DNA of 64,000 nucleotides from Macrotis lagotis (taxonomy: Eukaryota; Chordata; Mammalia; Peramelemorphia; Peramelidae), in contig NC_133660.1 of assembly GCF_037893015.1 (NCBI RefSeq), positions 288,707,078 to 288,771,077 on the forward strand, given 5' to 3'. This document shows, piece by piece, positions 1-12,600 of this stretch. Made by a program: the position numbers and the translations under genes. Below the pieces are notes generated by a model. That model saw only the letters and a program-made list of their open reading frames with translations, was not told where the DNA came from and did not search any database. Position 1 is the first letter of the stretch, and every line of letters begins with the position of its first letter.

Positions 1-455
1 GTTTGACTTCCATTGCTTCTTTCTCTTTAGGCATCTTTTCATTAAAATCTTAGAACATTGAATTGTTGAGAATAGCTAAGTCATTCAAAGTTGAGTATCT
101 TTAAATATTTCTGTTGCCTAACATCAAATGAATGATGGAATGACTTGCACATTATGTTGCACATAGTGGGAGAATATTGTGCAAAGTCATCTTTCTCATT
201 ACCTCACCCGAAGATCTGATTGTCTGGGGAATAGAACTTTTGGGGACTTAGTAGAGGCCATGGAAATCCCTTGGTCTTTTGGATGTGGTTACTTAGAGCA
301 TCATTAATTCAATCACTACAGGACGATTCCAATCTTTTTTCTTTCCTCTTCAAACTTCTCACAACATCTCTTCCTATGACTTAAGGTATTTCCTTCATAA
401 TTCATTGACAGAAATATTAAGGTTACTTGCCAAAAAAGGTTTAATTTTTTCTTTT
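1..455. other. Unassigned non-coding sequence
   Basis: AT-rich sequence with no long open frame and no repeat that I recognise. It ends where L1 ORF1-like sequence begins. Confidence 0.4.
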
Positions 456-460
456 CGTTT

Positions 461-1110
461 TGCAGGAAGTCATCAAGGAAAACTGCCCTGATATCTTGGA
501 ACCAGAGGGTAAAATTGTCATTGAAACAATCAATTGATCACCTCCTTAAATTGATCCCCAAATGAAAATGCCAAGGAACATTGTAGCCAAATTCCAAAAT
601 TATTAGATCATGGAGAATATCCTGCAAGTGCCAGAAAGAACTAATTCAAATACCAAGGATACACAATCAGGATTACATATGAACTGACAGCATTAACATT
701 AAAAGATCAAAAAGCCTAGAATATGATATTCTGGAAAGTAAGGGACCTTGGATTACAACCAAGAATCAACTTCCCAGAAAAAATGAGCATGCTTTTTCAG
801 GGGAAAAGATGGACATTTAATAAAAAACAATGACTTTCAAACTTCTCTGATGAGAAGACTAGAATTAAAAAGAAATTTTTTTGGTTTTTGCAAAGCAGTG
901 GGGTAAAGTGACTTGTCCAAGGTCACACAACTAAGTAAGTATTAAGTGTCAGAGACTGGATTTCAACTCAGGTCCTCCTGACTCCAGAGACAGTGCTATA
1001 TTTACAGCACCACCTAGCTGCCCCTGAACAGAGAACTTCATTTTCAAACAGGAGACTTAAGAGATACATGAAAATATATAGAGGGAAAAAAAAAGACCAC
1101 TTTTGAATAA
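461..1110 (+). mobile_element. L1 ORF1 relic (C-terminal part)
   Basis: Conceptual translation reads like the L1 ORF1 RNA-binding and C-terminal domains: a KENCPDILEPEGKIVIE segment, then a PRNIVAKFQN segment, then a segment resembling PRINFPEKMSMLFQGKRWTFN. Stops and small indels break the frame. A SINE splits the relic at 882-1024. The same protein segments recur at 1659-2230, 55850-56200, 58330-58560 and, antisense, at 60900-61500, so this is a repeat family. It encodes no working protein here. Confidence 0.7.
882..1024 (-). mobile_element. Marsupial tRNA-like/CORE SINE, antisense
   Basis: It opens with gtttttgcaaagcagtgggg and closes with ccacctagctgcccct, the reverse complement of the common SINE of this window. 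It carries many substitutions, so it is an old copy inside an L1 ORF1 relic. Confidence 0.85.
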
Positions 1111-1910
1111 GCTAGCTATAAATAATAAATACACTAATTGTAATCAGCATTAAGGAAGATTGTGATAACTCTTGAGAAATGTCACTTTATTGGATGAAGT
1201 ATAGTTAGCCTGAAGGTATAGATATATGTTGATTTTGATGAGATAATTTTTAAAAAGTTGAGATGTTAAAAAGGGGAATTATAATGAGACAAGAGAAAGG
1301 GAAAGGCAGAATGGAACAAATTACATCTCATAAAGAGTTGAAAGGATCTATTACAGTAGAGAAAAGGAAGGGAGGTATTGAGAACTGTTTGGATCCTACT
1401 CAAAAAGTAAATTTAACCAACTGGAAAAGGAAACACAAAAACTAACTGAAGAAAATAAAATCTTAAAAATTATAATTGGACAAATAGAAACTGAAGATTC
1501 TATGAAATGCCAAGATTCTATCAAACAAAATTAAAAGCCTGAAAGAAATTAAAAAAAAAATTTGAAGTACCTTTTAGGAAAAACAAATGACAATTTATTG
1601 CTCTACACAAAGCCTATATTAAAAAAAAAAGGCTGGAAGTATCCTGTAAGTAATTATAATGTACAACTGTCCTCCTAAACTAGATCCAGAAAATAAAATA
1701 ATATTTGAAAGAATACACAGAATACCTCCAGAAAGAGATCCAAGAATAAAAGCTCCAAGGATCAACATCATCAAATTTCAGAATTCTCAACTAAGAAAGA
1801 AAATGATGAAAGTAGTCAAAAAGAATCAATTTAAAGACAAAGAAAGCAAATAAGAATTACTCAGAACTTATAAGCTTCAACATTAAAGGATCAGATGGCC
1901 TGGACTATGA

Positions 1911-2062
1911 TTTTTTTTTAGGTTTTTGCAAGGCAATGGGGTTAAGTGACTTGCCCAAGGCCACACAGCTAGGTAATTATTAAGTGTCTGAGGTCAGATT
2001 TGAACTCAGGTACTCCTGACTCCAGAGCTGGTGTTCTATCCACTGCACCACCTAGCCAACCC
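1911..2062 (-). mobile_element. Marsupial tRNA-like/CORE SINE, antisense
   Basis: A T-run, aggtttttgcaaggcaatgg and a closing gcaccacctagccaaccct mark a near full-length antisense copy inserted in the L1 ORF1 region. Confidence 0.88.
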
Positions 2063-2299
2063 TGACTATGATGTTTTTGAAGATAAATGACCATAGATTA
2101 ATACCTAGAATTAACTGCCCTGCAAAATTCAGCATATACTGTCAGGGGAAATGATATATTTTCAATGAAATAGAGAACTTCCAAAATTTTCTGATAAAAA
2201 GATCAAAACTAAATAGAAAATTTGATCATCAAATAAAAAATTAAAGAGATGTATAAAAAAGTAAACAGAAAGGGGAGGAAAAATCACAAAATGCCAGTC

Positions 2300-3480
2300 A
2301 AGAACATGAAACTGCATACATCCCTACAAAGGAAGATAACACTTGTATCTATTATAACTGTATTTCTCTTAGGACAGTTGTTATATATAGTTTAAGAGAC
2401 TGTACTTATAGGTTATGGGTTTAAATGAGACCTGAAATGATGCTGATTTTGAGGGTGATATTTCCTTGCAAGATAGAGAGAGGGAGAGAACTCAGAGGCT
2501 TTATACATAGTTTAATCATGAAGTGACATCACTTTACTTGATACTTTTGTTAAGGGAGGTTGGGAGTATAAGGAGAAGCGTTGGGCATAAATAGATGAGG
2601 AAGTGATCTTGCATTTATCCATACTTTAAACGACCAGTGTTAAAGTTCAGAGGGAGAAAGAATACCAGATATGTTGGTTGGTGATGGTAGTCGGCTCTGG
2701 TTGGAGTTCAATTAGAGACGGAATGAATAAGTGTACTTAGAAAGACTGGACAGGAGAAGGTCATGAAGAAATTTTGCTTTGCTTGATGTTTTGGCTACAA
2801 TTGGATTAGGAAGGGTATAAAGAGTTCATGAAATTATTTGACTGCATAATACTTTGACTCATGAGGATTGTGTGTCCATGGAAGGTACTTGGAAAAACGG
2901 GGCAGAATTAATCAATTATAATTTGATGTCATTTATGTATTTCTAATGGGTTAGAAGAAGGGAGTATATGTAGGGACTATGTGGCAATATTAGCCTATCA
3001 ATCAATCAATCAACTTTTGGGAATGGGATTTTTATCAGGACAGATAAAAAGGAGTATATTTTGACAAAGGAGTTGCAGGCACAAGACAGGGTTAAAACAA
3101 TACAGATATTAAATGGAGAAATATAGTAGGAAAAGGTTAGGCCTTAGAGGATAAATAGCAGCATGTGAAGAAGCACAATGACATATTATAAAAGAAGGAA
3201 AGAAGGGATGGTGGAACACTGAGTAAATCCTTATCTCAATAGATTTGACACACAGAGAGAATAACAAACATTTAACATTGAGTTTAAGAAAAGGAAGGGA
3301 AACAAATGATTGATAAAAATAAAGGGGAAGGTAAAATTAAAGATGAAATTTGAAAAAAAGTTAAAGGGGAGAGAGAGTAAAACAGTGGTAAAGAAGAGTA
3401 AGAGGAAAGGGAAGTGAAAAATCTATTTGGGAAAGGATAGCAGGGATGGAAATAGAAAATTAACAATCTTACATGTAAAT
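2300..3480 (+). repeat. Purine-rich L1 ORF1-ORF2 spacer
   Basis: No open frame. Degenerate tandem-like segments repeat words such as catgaagaaattttgctttgcttgat, each about 100 to 200 bases apart. A homologous tract lies at 56250-57720 and part of one, antisense, at 48800-49082. In all three it touches the start of L1 ORF2 endonuclease sequence, so I take it as part of this L1 family rather than a separate insertion. Confidence 0.5.
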
Positions 3481-4476
3481 GTGAATTGGATGAGCTCTCC
3501 CTTTCCCATAAAATGGAAACAATTATCAGAACAGATTAAAAATCAAAATCCTACAATATGGTGTTTACAGAAATACATTGGAAGCAGAGAGCTACCCATA
3601 GGGTAAATTTAAAATGATGGAGCAAACTATATTATGCTTCAGTGGAAGTAAAAAAAATCAAGGATAGCAATCCTAATTTCAGACAAAATAAAAGCAAAAA
3701 TAGATTTTATTAAATGAGATAAAGAAGGACACTATGTCTTCTGTAAAGGTATCATAGGTAATGAAGTTATATCATTATTAAACATATATACACCAAATTG
3801 TATAGCAACCAAATTCTTAGAGGAGAATCTGAATGAATTATAAGGAGATATAGACAACAAAACTATTATAATGGGGGAAATTTGAACTCCCTCATTCAGA
3901 ATTAAATAAATCTAGCCACAGAATAAATAAGAAGGAAGTTAAGAAGGTGAATAAAACAAAATAAAATATAGATATGATAGGGCTCTGGGGAAAATAAATT
4001 CCCAGCAAATTCTTAGTATCAAAAATGAAAAGTATGAAGGCATCACCAATGAGGAGGAAATCAAAGTTATAATTCAGAATTATTTTGCCCAGCTTAGATC
4101 AAGAATTTTGACAATCTGAGAAAAATGTGAATACTTACAAAAATATAAAGACCTAAATTAACAGAGGGGGAAGTAAAATAATTAATTAAGCCTATTTCAA
4201 AAAAATTGAATAATACTTTGATAAACTGCCTATGAAAAAGACTCTAAGTCCAGATGAATTTACAAGTACCAAATATTTAAGGACCAATTAATTCCAATTC
4301 TACATAAACAATTTGTAAAAATAGGAGGAATTCTGTCAAATTCCTTTTATGACACCAATATGGTGTTGATATATAAACCCAGAAGAGCCAAAAGAGACAA
4401 AGAAATTTAGAGACCATTAGCTCTGATGAAAATTGATGCAAAAATCTTAAATAAAATTTTAACATAGATTACAAGT

Positions 4477-4640
4477 TTTTTTTTAATTTAATTTTATTTT
4501 TTTGCAAGGCAAATGGGGTTAAGTGGCTTGCCCAAGGCCTAACACAGCTAAGTAATTATTAAGTGTCTGAGGCCAGATTTGAACTCAGGGACCCCTGACT
4601 CCAGGGCTGGTGTTCTATCCACTGCACAACCTAGCTGCCC
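4477..4640 (-). mobile_element. Marsupial tRNA-like/CORE SINE, antisense
   Basis: A T-rich head, tttttttgcaaggcaaatgg and a closing acaacctagctgcccc. It splits L1 ORF2 reverse-transcriptase sequence, which resumes at about 4641. Confidence 0.88.
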
Positions 4641-4811
4641 CAAATACAACTTATTACTAGGAAAATACACCATGATCAAGTAGGATTTATTTCAATTAGG
4701 CAGGGATAGTTCAACTTTAGGAAAGCACTCAACATAATGGAATAAATCAATAACAAAATTAAAGGGAATTATTTGATTATCTCAATTGATGCTGAAAAAA
4801 TATTTTAAAAA

Positions 4812-5240
4812 ATATACACCTGTGGCAGAGCTGGTGGTGTTGGAACACAGACTGAAGCACATTTATTATTAGTAGTAGTAGTAGTATTATTAGTATTGTT
4901 ATTATTAATAATAATAATTTGGGGGGGTTTGCAGGGCAAATGGGGCTGGGTGGCCTTCCTGGGGCCACACACCTGGGTGATTGTTGGGTTTCTGAGGCCA
5001 GATTTGGCCCCGGGTGCTCCTGGCTCCAGGGCCAGTGCTCCATCCACTGCACCACCTGGCTATACATAAAATTATTATTACTTTTTTTAATTTTAGTTTT
5101 TTCTTCTTCCCTTTACTTTATTGTTCATGCAGGTCTATATTTTTTTGGGGGGGGAAGGGTTATTATGCTTACTATTAAACAAGAAAATTTTAGGAATGTA
5201 TAAAAAATTATTTGTACAAAATAAGAATAAATAAATGAAA
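4812..5240 (+). mobile_element. 5'-truncated HAL1-like 3' tail inserted in L1 ORF2
   Basis: The words gcagagctggtggtgttggaac, then acacagactgaag, then a closing aataaataaatgaaaaa match the tails of the elements at 34300-34510 and 59430-59590. L1 reverse-transcriptase sequence resumes just after it (from about 5245). An aaaaatat word on both sides may be the target-site duplication. Unlike the other two tails, this one has a T/A-rich microsatellite and an antisense SINE-like block inside it. Confidence 0.55.
4919..5063 (-). mobile_element. SINE-like block inside the HAL1-like tail
   Basis: It reads ggggtttgcagggcaaatgg at one end and ccactgcaccacctggctat at the other, with a higher GC content than other SINEs here. 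It is either an insertion into the tail or a fixed part of this tail subfamily. Confidence 0.65.
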
Positions 5241-5605
5241 AATATGCCCATTCTTATTAAAAACCACTAGAAAAATAGGAATGAATGGAGTTTCCCCTAA
5301 AATAATGAACAGTGTCTATCTCAAATCATCAACAAGCATTATATGTAATGGGGAGAAACTAGGAACATTTCCATTTAGAACAGGGGTGAAACAAGGATGA
5401 CTATTCAATATCATACTAGAAATCTTAGCAATTGCAGTAAGAGAAGATAAAAAATTAGAATTGTAGATGAAGAAGAAAAAATTTCACTCTTTGCAGGTGA
5501 TATGATGGTGTTATACTTAGGGAAACCTAGAAAATCGAGTAAAAATCTTCTTGAAACAATTTGCAACTGCAACAAAGTAGCAGGATATAAAATAAACACA
5601 CATAA

Positions 5606-5610
<5 letters not shown>

Positions 5611-5666
<56 letters not shown>

Positions 5667-5686
5667 TATATATATGTATATAATAC
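5611..5686. repeat. (TA)n/(CA)n microsatellite
   Basis: About 40 bases of TA followed by a CA run and then TA again. It sits in L1 ORF2 at the same place as the TA tract at 40062-40118. Confidence 0.95.
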
Positions 5687-6079
5687 GAGGGAATTCACCT
5701 CCCAAGACAAACCCAGAAGTTGCATGAGCACAATGACAAAATAATGTAAATTGAGGGGATATGATCAATTGGGGAACAGGTAAGCAAATTATGGCAAGTG
5801 ATTGTTATGGAGTACTATTGTTCTTTAAGAAACCATGAATGGTAGAACTTTAGAGAAGCCTGGAAAAAATTATATGAACTGATACTAAACATAAGAAACA
5901 GAACCAAGAGAACATTTTTCACATTAACAATGCTTTGAGTTGATCAGCTCTGATGGATGCAGTGCTTCTAGTAAATCAGAGATCTAGGATAACCCTGGGA
6001 GACCTGTTATAGACAACCACATTCAAATCCAAACAAACAAAAAAACCAGAATATAAATGGACATTATTTTCATTTTTAA

Positions 6080-6230
6080 AAAAAATGGATTTTTGCAAGG
6101 CAATGGGTTTGAGTGAATGGCCCAATGTCACACAGTTAAATAATTATTAAGTGTCTGTGTCCACATTTGATCTCAGGTTCTGCTGACTCTAGGGTCAGTA
6201 CTCTGTCCACTGGAACACTTAGCTGCCCCT
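6080..6230 (-). mobile_element. Marsupial tRNA-like/CORE SINE, antisense (old)
   Basis: It starts with ggatttttgcaaggcaatgg and ends with acacttagctgcccct. It is well diverged and lies inside L1 3' sequence. Confidence 0.82.
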
Positions 6231-9200
6231 TAGTGGATTTTTTCCTATTCCATTAGACCAAATTCCTCATATGAGAAATAATTAAGGTTAAACACAAATA
6301 TACTTGTAGACCTTTCACCAGATTGTTTGCTACTGTGGGAAGTGGGGTAGGAAGGGAAAGGTAGAAAAACGTGTAGCTTACAAATAAGGAAATGAGTGAA
6401 TGCTGAAAAACTTTCAGAATATGTAATTGGATAAATAAAATAAAATTTCAATCAAAAAATTTTGACATCTAAAAAAAGGAAGTCAATAATGAAATAAATA
6501 GTAGCATTGATACTCTTTCTAATGCTCATTTTCCATTTAATTATCACATTCTGCATCATTGTGAGGGAATATCATGTCAATTTGGGTAGCATTATGAAAA
6601 TGAAACTGGAAATTGTTCCTTTTATTAATAATCCAAAAAATATTACATGCATATGAGGGTTATGAAGCTACAAAACACTATTGCCCCTGTTCTCACCAGG
6701 ATCAAACATGCCAAACTAAATTAATAGGAAGCTCATACAAATAAACTTTCAAAACTTCATGTAGAAGAAAAAACAAATCACACATGAGTACAGGTATTAT
6801 TTGGGTGGGGGCACTGGAGAACCTTGAAGTTAGATTAGGGTTTTAGTAGACTTGAGGAAAGGAGGAAATTGCTACTGTGGGAGGCAACTTGTGGAAAGTT
6901 TAGGGTGAGAGATGAAATGTCCAGGTCTAATAGTAGCAAGTTTAGTATGGATGGAACATAGAATACAGGTATCATTATTTATAATTATCCTGGGACTGTT
7001 ATGGCTAAGATCAGACCACTTGGAAAGGTTTAATGAATTCATATATGAAAAAAAATTATTGGATAAATGACAAGAAAAATAAAAAAATGATTTCACACAG
7101 ATTTTATTGTGGGAGAAGGAAGATATACTTTGGATTGTAAACAGTTTTCTAGACTCATGACCCCTGAAATAGTGAGGATTGAAGAGAAAAATAAAATCAG
7201 ACCAGTACAACAATATTTAAAGGAACAAGCAACAACAAAACAATTAGGGAATTGTTCTATGTGAGTACTGGGAGGGAGTATGACCATTATTTATTTCAAG
7301 CACCTCATTTTTAAGTTGAGATCAAGTGGCCAAGACAAAGAATTTGTTAAAGGAAGAAATTCTAATTACAGCTGTATTGGAGGCTAGAACCTACTTAGTG
7401 TTCTGAGCCTGTCAATAATTATGTTGAGATCTAAATAGAGCTACTCATGTGTTATGTAGCAGATATCATCTGGAGAGTAGCCTAACAGACTCATGATTCG
7501 TATCAAAAAAAAGATTCAGTAGTAAAAATGAGGAATTGTGTTAAGATCAGGACTTCAAACATAGGTTAAAACAGTATAGACACTTTTTAGTGAAATAATA
7601 TTTCACTTTGAAAATGACATGCAAATTTTTAAATTAATTCAAGCTAAGATGGGAAAGAAGACAACAAAAGAAAACTTATTTTAAAATAAAAGAAAGAAAA
7701 AACCAAGCCACAAATCATTTCTCTATTGTTGACTGAAATAGATTCTTCAAAATTATAAGCAGTAATAAAATTGATATGAGCACTCTGATGGATATTAGGG
7801 AAGAAATAAAATATGGATAATAAAATTGTTTTTCTTACTCTCAAAGAATTTACAGTTCCATAAATGGAGACACACACAAAGATTTTATTACTATTTAATA
7901 AATCAGGCTAGTAAGTTAAAGAAATGCAAATAAAATGTTCTATTTAATCAGAGGGAAAAGATGATGTAAGCAGATTGTTCAAGGACTTAGAAAGCTGAGT
8001 TTTGTGGCTAGGTTGATCTGTGGACCTCCCTGCCTCAGTGGCACTCAAACCAAGAGAGGTTCTGAACTAAATCAGGTACCACTGAGAAAAATCTATAGTT
8101 TAGGAATGGTCAGATCAGGAGAGGCAGGCTAGCCTAAGTTAGAAATGAAGCAGGTAAAATGTTCTCTGGTAATTAGCACTTGGATCAGGTTTGTGAGTAC
8201 ATATTGCACTTCAGGACTTGGTGATAGGAAGACTCAGATGAAAAATAAAATTATATATATATTAACAATTTATTTTAAAAAATTCAAACAAAGCAAGAGG
8301 AATCAGATTCTAAAGATAACCAAGATATGAACTTTTCACTTTCACATCTATGCATATAATTACAGCACTTCTATTTATTATTCCTCAGACTCACAATTTG
8401 TCATCTAAAAGATGACTCCTTAATGATCAAGGTGTTCCATGTGGACAAAGTTTTAAAATTCTATATCAAGATCATTTTCTGTTTTGCTTACTTTAAATAA
8501 TCAAGTTGTGGACATAATTATCTCAAAGTAAAGATATTTATCAGCATGGTATCCAATGAACAAAATATCCTTTCTCCCATGAGGTTGAGGTTCACTGTCC
8601 AACTGTGTAAAGCATCAGTGGGGAAAATGGGCACACACAGAATACAGTAATAGAGATGTGGCTATTTGGGAACACATTAGGTCTTTGTCACGCCCTTCTT
8701 AGGCATAGCTGGGTTTGCATGACCCTTAATTTCTAAGAATATGCTGGAAATTTCCTGAGTCTGTTGCTGTTCTTAAATCATCTCCCAACAGGAAAAACTG
8801 ATTTCATCCTCATTCAATGAATTCTAATGGAGAATTGTCTTTTGTCACCAATCATTGAGCCCATTATTTGTTAGACATGATATTGCACTGCTGATGAGTT
8901 TTCCTTTTATAGAACATTAATAGGTAGTAATAGAAAAAAGGAGAAATCCATAATTACTCCTGTCTTATATCTGGAATGTAAGAACATATTCTCCATCAAG
9001 AATGATTTTTTTTCTTCAAATACTAGAAAGCTTTAAAAATGTCAAGTTCACTCACATTACTCAATGGTTCCACGGATTATTTTTAAAGAATTTTATCTTA
9101 CTTTTTAAAATATCATCAAAAATAATTGTTGAGTACCTTCTAACTCAATCAAACTTAATTGAAGAACTCATCTGTTACAGAGGTCAAAACAGTAAAAGTA

Positions 9201-9895
9201 ACATAGTGTAGCCCTAACTTTGCATTTTGTTTAGCGCTTGAGGAACTCTGCTAATTGCTCCTTCATATTCTTTAATATTATCAACTTGTCCAGAAGAAAT
9301 CAATTCATGAAGGATCTCTTGATTAGTTCAGAAACCCTACTGAATAAACAAAATTTGAAATACAAAGAAAACAAATCCATTAATCAAGGATAATTTTACG
9401 GGGCATCATTGAAGGCTCCATGAAAATAGTGACAGTTGAACTGAATTTTGAAATAGAGGTACATTTTAAATAACTAATGGTAGTAACAGTAATATTCAGT
9501 ATGCAAAGAAAAGAATCGATAAAGACATCTAAGTGGGAGAACAAAGTTTTTTATTAGAAGAGAATCCTATCATCTTTTGGAATTAAGCAATTAAATTATT
9601 TTGCCTAATTTAAACAATCTACCTTCCATTAATTTTTGTATTGATTTCAAACATTGTATCAGGTCTAAAATAAAATGAATTTTTAAATTGACTCATAAGT
9701 TGAAGGGATACCTAAGATGTTTCTAGGTAATAAATTTTTTTAAACAAATGATTCATTTGATGAAATGAAAAAATTTTTTCAAGTAGAATATTTTGTAACT
9801 TTATTTTATAATTGTAGGCAACTACTATTACTATTATTTTTACTATTTATTTTTCTTTTAGCTTACGTGTTATATTATCATTTCAATGCACTTTC

Positions 9896-10879
9896 TCATT
9901 CATACATTTTCTCACTTTTTAATTTTTGCAAGAATAGACATTTCCTTCTTGAGATAAAAAAGGTAGTTTTGACTATCCTCCATAATGCAACCTTGATTTT
10001 CATGTTCCTCAGACTATAAATAATAGGGTTCATGAATGGAGGCAATATTGTATAACTCATTGAAATCAGAAGATTCTGGACTGGTGAAGCATCTGATATA
10101 GGACCCAAGACTGCAAAAATACCAACAAGAAGGAATAAAAGGAGGATGATCAATTGTGGTGAACAGGTGGACAAGGCTTTGTAACGTCCTTCCACAGAAG
10201 GCATTTTAAAAACAGCGGAGAATATATAAGTATAAGATATAATTAAAAAACCAAAACAGAATAAAAGTAAAGTTGAACAGATGGCAAGGAGTATGTACTC
10301 AGTTTCATGAATCTCAGAAGTTGAGACCTTTAAAACGTGGGGGATATCACAAAAAAACTGATGTATCAGATTGGATCCTGAGAAAGGCAAACGGAACATG
10401 TTCCCTGTATGTGCAGCTGAATATACAAGCCCACTGATCCATGACCCCATTGCTGCCCAAAGACAGCGGAGTGGAGTCATAGTGGCCCCATAGTGCAAGG
10501 GATGGCAGATGGCCACATAGCGGTCATAGGACATAGCCACCAGTAAAGCAAATTCTGTTGCCACAAAGAAGATAAGGAAGAAAATCTGAGCTGCACAGCC
10601 AAGAAGAGAAATGGACTTATTACCTGTAAGGGAATTCACAATGAATTTGGGAACAGTGACTGAGATGCAGCCAAGATCCATCAGGGATAAGTTGCCTAAA
10701 AAAAAATACATTGGAGAATGAAGGTGTGGATCAGTGACAATGGCAGTGAATGTAAGGAGATTCCCCATTAGGGCTGCAATATAGATCAGCAGGAAAAAAA
10801 CAGCATGTAAGACCTGCAGCTCTCGGATATTAGAAAAATCTATAAGGAAGAATTCCATGATGATGGTACAATTTTCCAT
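9896..10879 (-). CDS. OR-A: OR14-like olfactory receptor
   Basis: A complete class A G-protein-coupled receptor of 327 residues, expected in the cilia of olfactory neurons, where such receptors bind odorants and signal through Golf. Family marks: N-terminal glycosylation site NCT at residue 3, LHSPMYFFL at 53-61, Cys94 and Cys177 for the TM3-EC2 disulfide, MSYDRYVAIC at 116-125, SYTYIF at 215-220, KALSTC at 234-239 and NPIIYSLRN at 284-292. Seven hydrophobic segments are evident. The ATG at 10879 aligns with the starts of OR-B, C and D and lies 56 nt after a conserved splice acceptor. The open frame runs 59 codons further upstream, but that part crosses the acceptor and is not conserved. It has the longest C-terminal tail of the intact copies. 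The OR14-like assignment comes from remembered sequence style (FSNIRELQVLH, IPHVLKVS). Confidence 0.93.
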   Translation of the reverse strand: MENCTIIMEFFLIDFSNIRELQVLHAVFFLLIYIAALMGNLLTFTAIVTDPHLHSPMYFFLGNLSLMDLGCISVTVPKFIVNSLTGNKSISLLGCAAQIFFLIFFVATEFALLVAMSYDRYVAICHPLHYGATMTPLRCLWAAMGSWISGLVYSAAHTGNMFRLPFSGSNLIHQFFCDIPHVLKVSTSEIHETEYILLAICSTLLLFCFGFLIISYTYIFSAVFKMPSVEGRYKALSTCSPQLIILLLFLLVGIFAVLGPISDASPVQNLLISMSYTILPPFMNPIIYSLRNMKIKVALWRIVKTTFFISRRKCLFLQKLKSEKMYE

Positions 10880-11856
10880 GCTGCTAAGTGTCCTATAAGT
10901 CCTCTTGAAACAATTTGTGAAGAGGTTATCAAATTCTAAAAAAAAAAGAGCATATAAACACTTGATTACATAGAACGGTAAAGAATTTAAATCTCTTCTT
11001 ACCATGTTAGAGAAAAAATCAGACCATTTTAAAACATCAAAATGTTTCTTATGCAAACTTCATGAGTTTCACACGTTTTCTAATAAGATTTCAAGAGATC
11101 CCTCATAGCAGGGATGTTCTGGAGTGAATGTTTCCTGGAACTTCAGTGCTATCAACTAATAATAGTCTTAGAGGCTTCAAATTAAGGTTAAATGATTTGG
11201 CAAGAGACGCAAAAAAGAGTTTCTCTAGTCACTTAAATGTGCAAATAAACTGACAATGATAATGATATTAATTAAATTGATCCCCAAATGAAAATGCCAA
11301 GGAACATTGTAGCCAAATTCCAAAATTATTAGATCATGGAGAATATCCTGCAAGTGCCAGAAAGAACCCATTCACCATAAGTTAGACTTTTAAAAACACT
11401 TTCTTCAAAAATTTTTTTCAGAATATACTTACCTATAATGTTGAGAGAGTGGCAAAGGAGAGTTTATCCCACTTGAGTAAAAAATGGAACAATTTATTCC
11501 TATATACCAATCTGAAGTAACCTGAACTATAGGTGGTACTTGTTTCTGTAGGAAAGAATGGTAATGATAATGGTTACTATGAAGATGCATAATTTTATAA
11601 AACATTTTGCAAATATCATGTTCATGGCTCAAACTCTGTTGAGAAGCTCCAAATATTATACTCATATTATGTCCTAAATTCCATAAGTACTATGTCCTTT
11701 TACGTTGCAGTTTTACTTAATTCAAGTCTCCTTGAATGACTCTCTAGAATGCAATGCTATAATATAGAAATCAAAACCAAGAATTCTAACTCCTTAATTA
11801 GATGAGCAAATTGGTCATTCTGAAATCGAACATTAAAAAAAAAAAAGAAAATTACC
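10880..11856 (-). other. OR-A 5' non-coding exons and splice signals (predicted)
   Basis: A polypyrimidine tract and TAG acceptor place the start of the coding exon at 10935. Upstream, TATAG/GTAAGT at 11433 and CTG/GTAATT at 11856 look like splice donors. All three sites recur at matching places in U2, U3 and U5. The first upstream exon may therefore end at 11856 and an alternative or second one at 11433. No transcript evidence; promoter not identified. Confidence 0.5.
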
Positions 11857-12479
11857 AGAGTGGAATTGTGGCATTTCTCCTTTCCGAAGTATGTATTTTT
11901 TAAAATCTAAATCCCAGTTGCTAGACAGCATACACACATTATATATATCCACACAAAATTGGTTCTGTTATCATATGGAGCTTCAGAGGACAAAGGCAGC
12001 TAAAACTGTACCAGGTGAAGCTACAGGATTTGCTCAAATAGTTGATGAACCTTAGGCGAGTAGAAATACACTGCCCAGCTCCCTTTGGAAAATGCTTTCT
12101 GAAAGCCCCAGTGGAGTCAAGATTTTAATCTCAATTTTATTAGCCACAGATTCTCTGACCATTCCCTAAAGTATAATTATTTAAGGTTGAGGTGCTTTTA
12201 CTAATAATATGGAGGAAGGAGTTCACCCTTTAATCTTATATGGCTCATTAGGACTTCTATTGTCCATGAGGATCTTCCATATTTCCTTCAATCTTTTTCA
12301 AAATGCAAGGGTCCTTTCACTAGGTTTCTTTAAAGTGAACTTTAGATGATAAACTTTGAACTTCGTGGGAGAAAAACATCTACTATACAGTGATATTCAA
12401 GTCTATCTATGCATATGTATTTTATACATCTATCTCTGTTTATATGATATAATATATTCATTTTATTTTATTTATTTTA

Positions 12480-12600
12480 TTTTTAAGGTTTTTGCAAGGC
12501 AAATGGGTAATTATTATGTGTCTGAGACGGGATTTGAATTCAGGTACTCCTCACTCCAAGGCCCATGCTCTATCTATCCATTGTGCCACCTAGCTGCCCC
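12480..12600 (-). mobile_element. Marsupial SINE, antisense, internally deleted
   Basis: It opens with aaggtttttgcaaggcaaat, ends with gccacctagctgcccc and lacks the usual central part. It lies near the right end of U1, and the matching positions in other units lack it. Confidence 0.85.

Larger units (their letters stand above)
1395..6460 (+). mobile_element. Degraded L1: ORF1, spacer, ORF2 and 3' end
   Basis: A composite but ordered L1 copy. ORF1-like coiled coil and RNA-binding segments lie at 1395-2230 (an open stretch at 1659-1853 reads ERIHRIPPERDPR). A purine-rich spacer fills about 2250-3480. ORF2 endonuclease-like sequence begins near 3490 and includes the segment AILISDKIKAKIDFI at about 3670-3710. 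Reverse-transcriptase segments occupy 4080-4800 and 5240-5610, with a TGVKQG-like motif near 5390 and a decayed LFAGDMM at about 5490-5510 where LFADDMM is expected. After a microsatellite and a deletion, typical L1 3' sequence follows (5760-6060 and 6240-6460). Three SINEs and one HAL1-like tail are inserted. Many stops; not functional. Confidence 0.75.

Noticed and set aside
4777..5203. Several 80-96-codon frames on both strands
   Set aside because: They fall within the SINE-like block and T/A-rich simple sequence of a retroelement tail.
5411..5744. Frames with long Ile-Tyr runs
   Set aside because: Translation of a TA microsatellite inside an L1 relic; similar cases at 24022, 25190 and 40000.
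10880..11056. 59-codon N-terminal extension of OR-A (386-residue reading)
   Set aside because: It crosses the conserved splice acceptor, has no counterpart in the paralogs and precedes the family-typical MENCT start.
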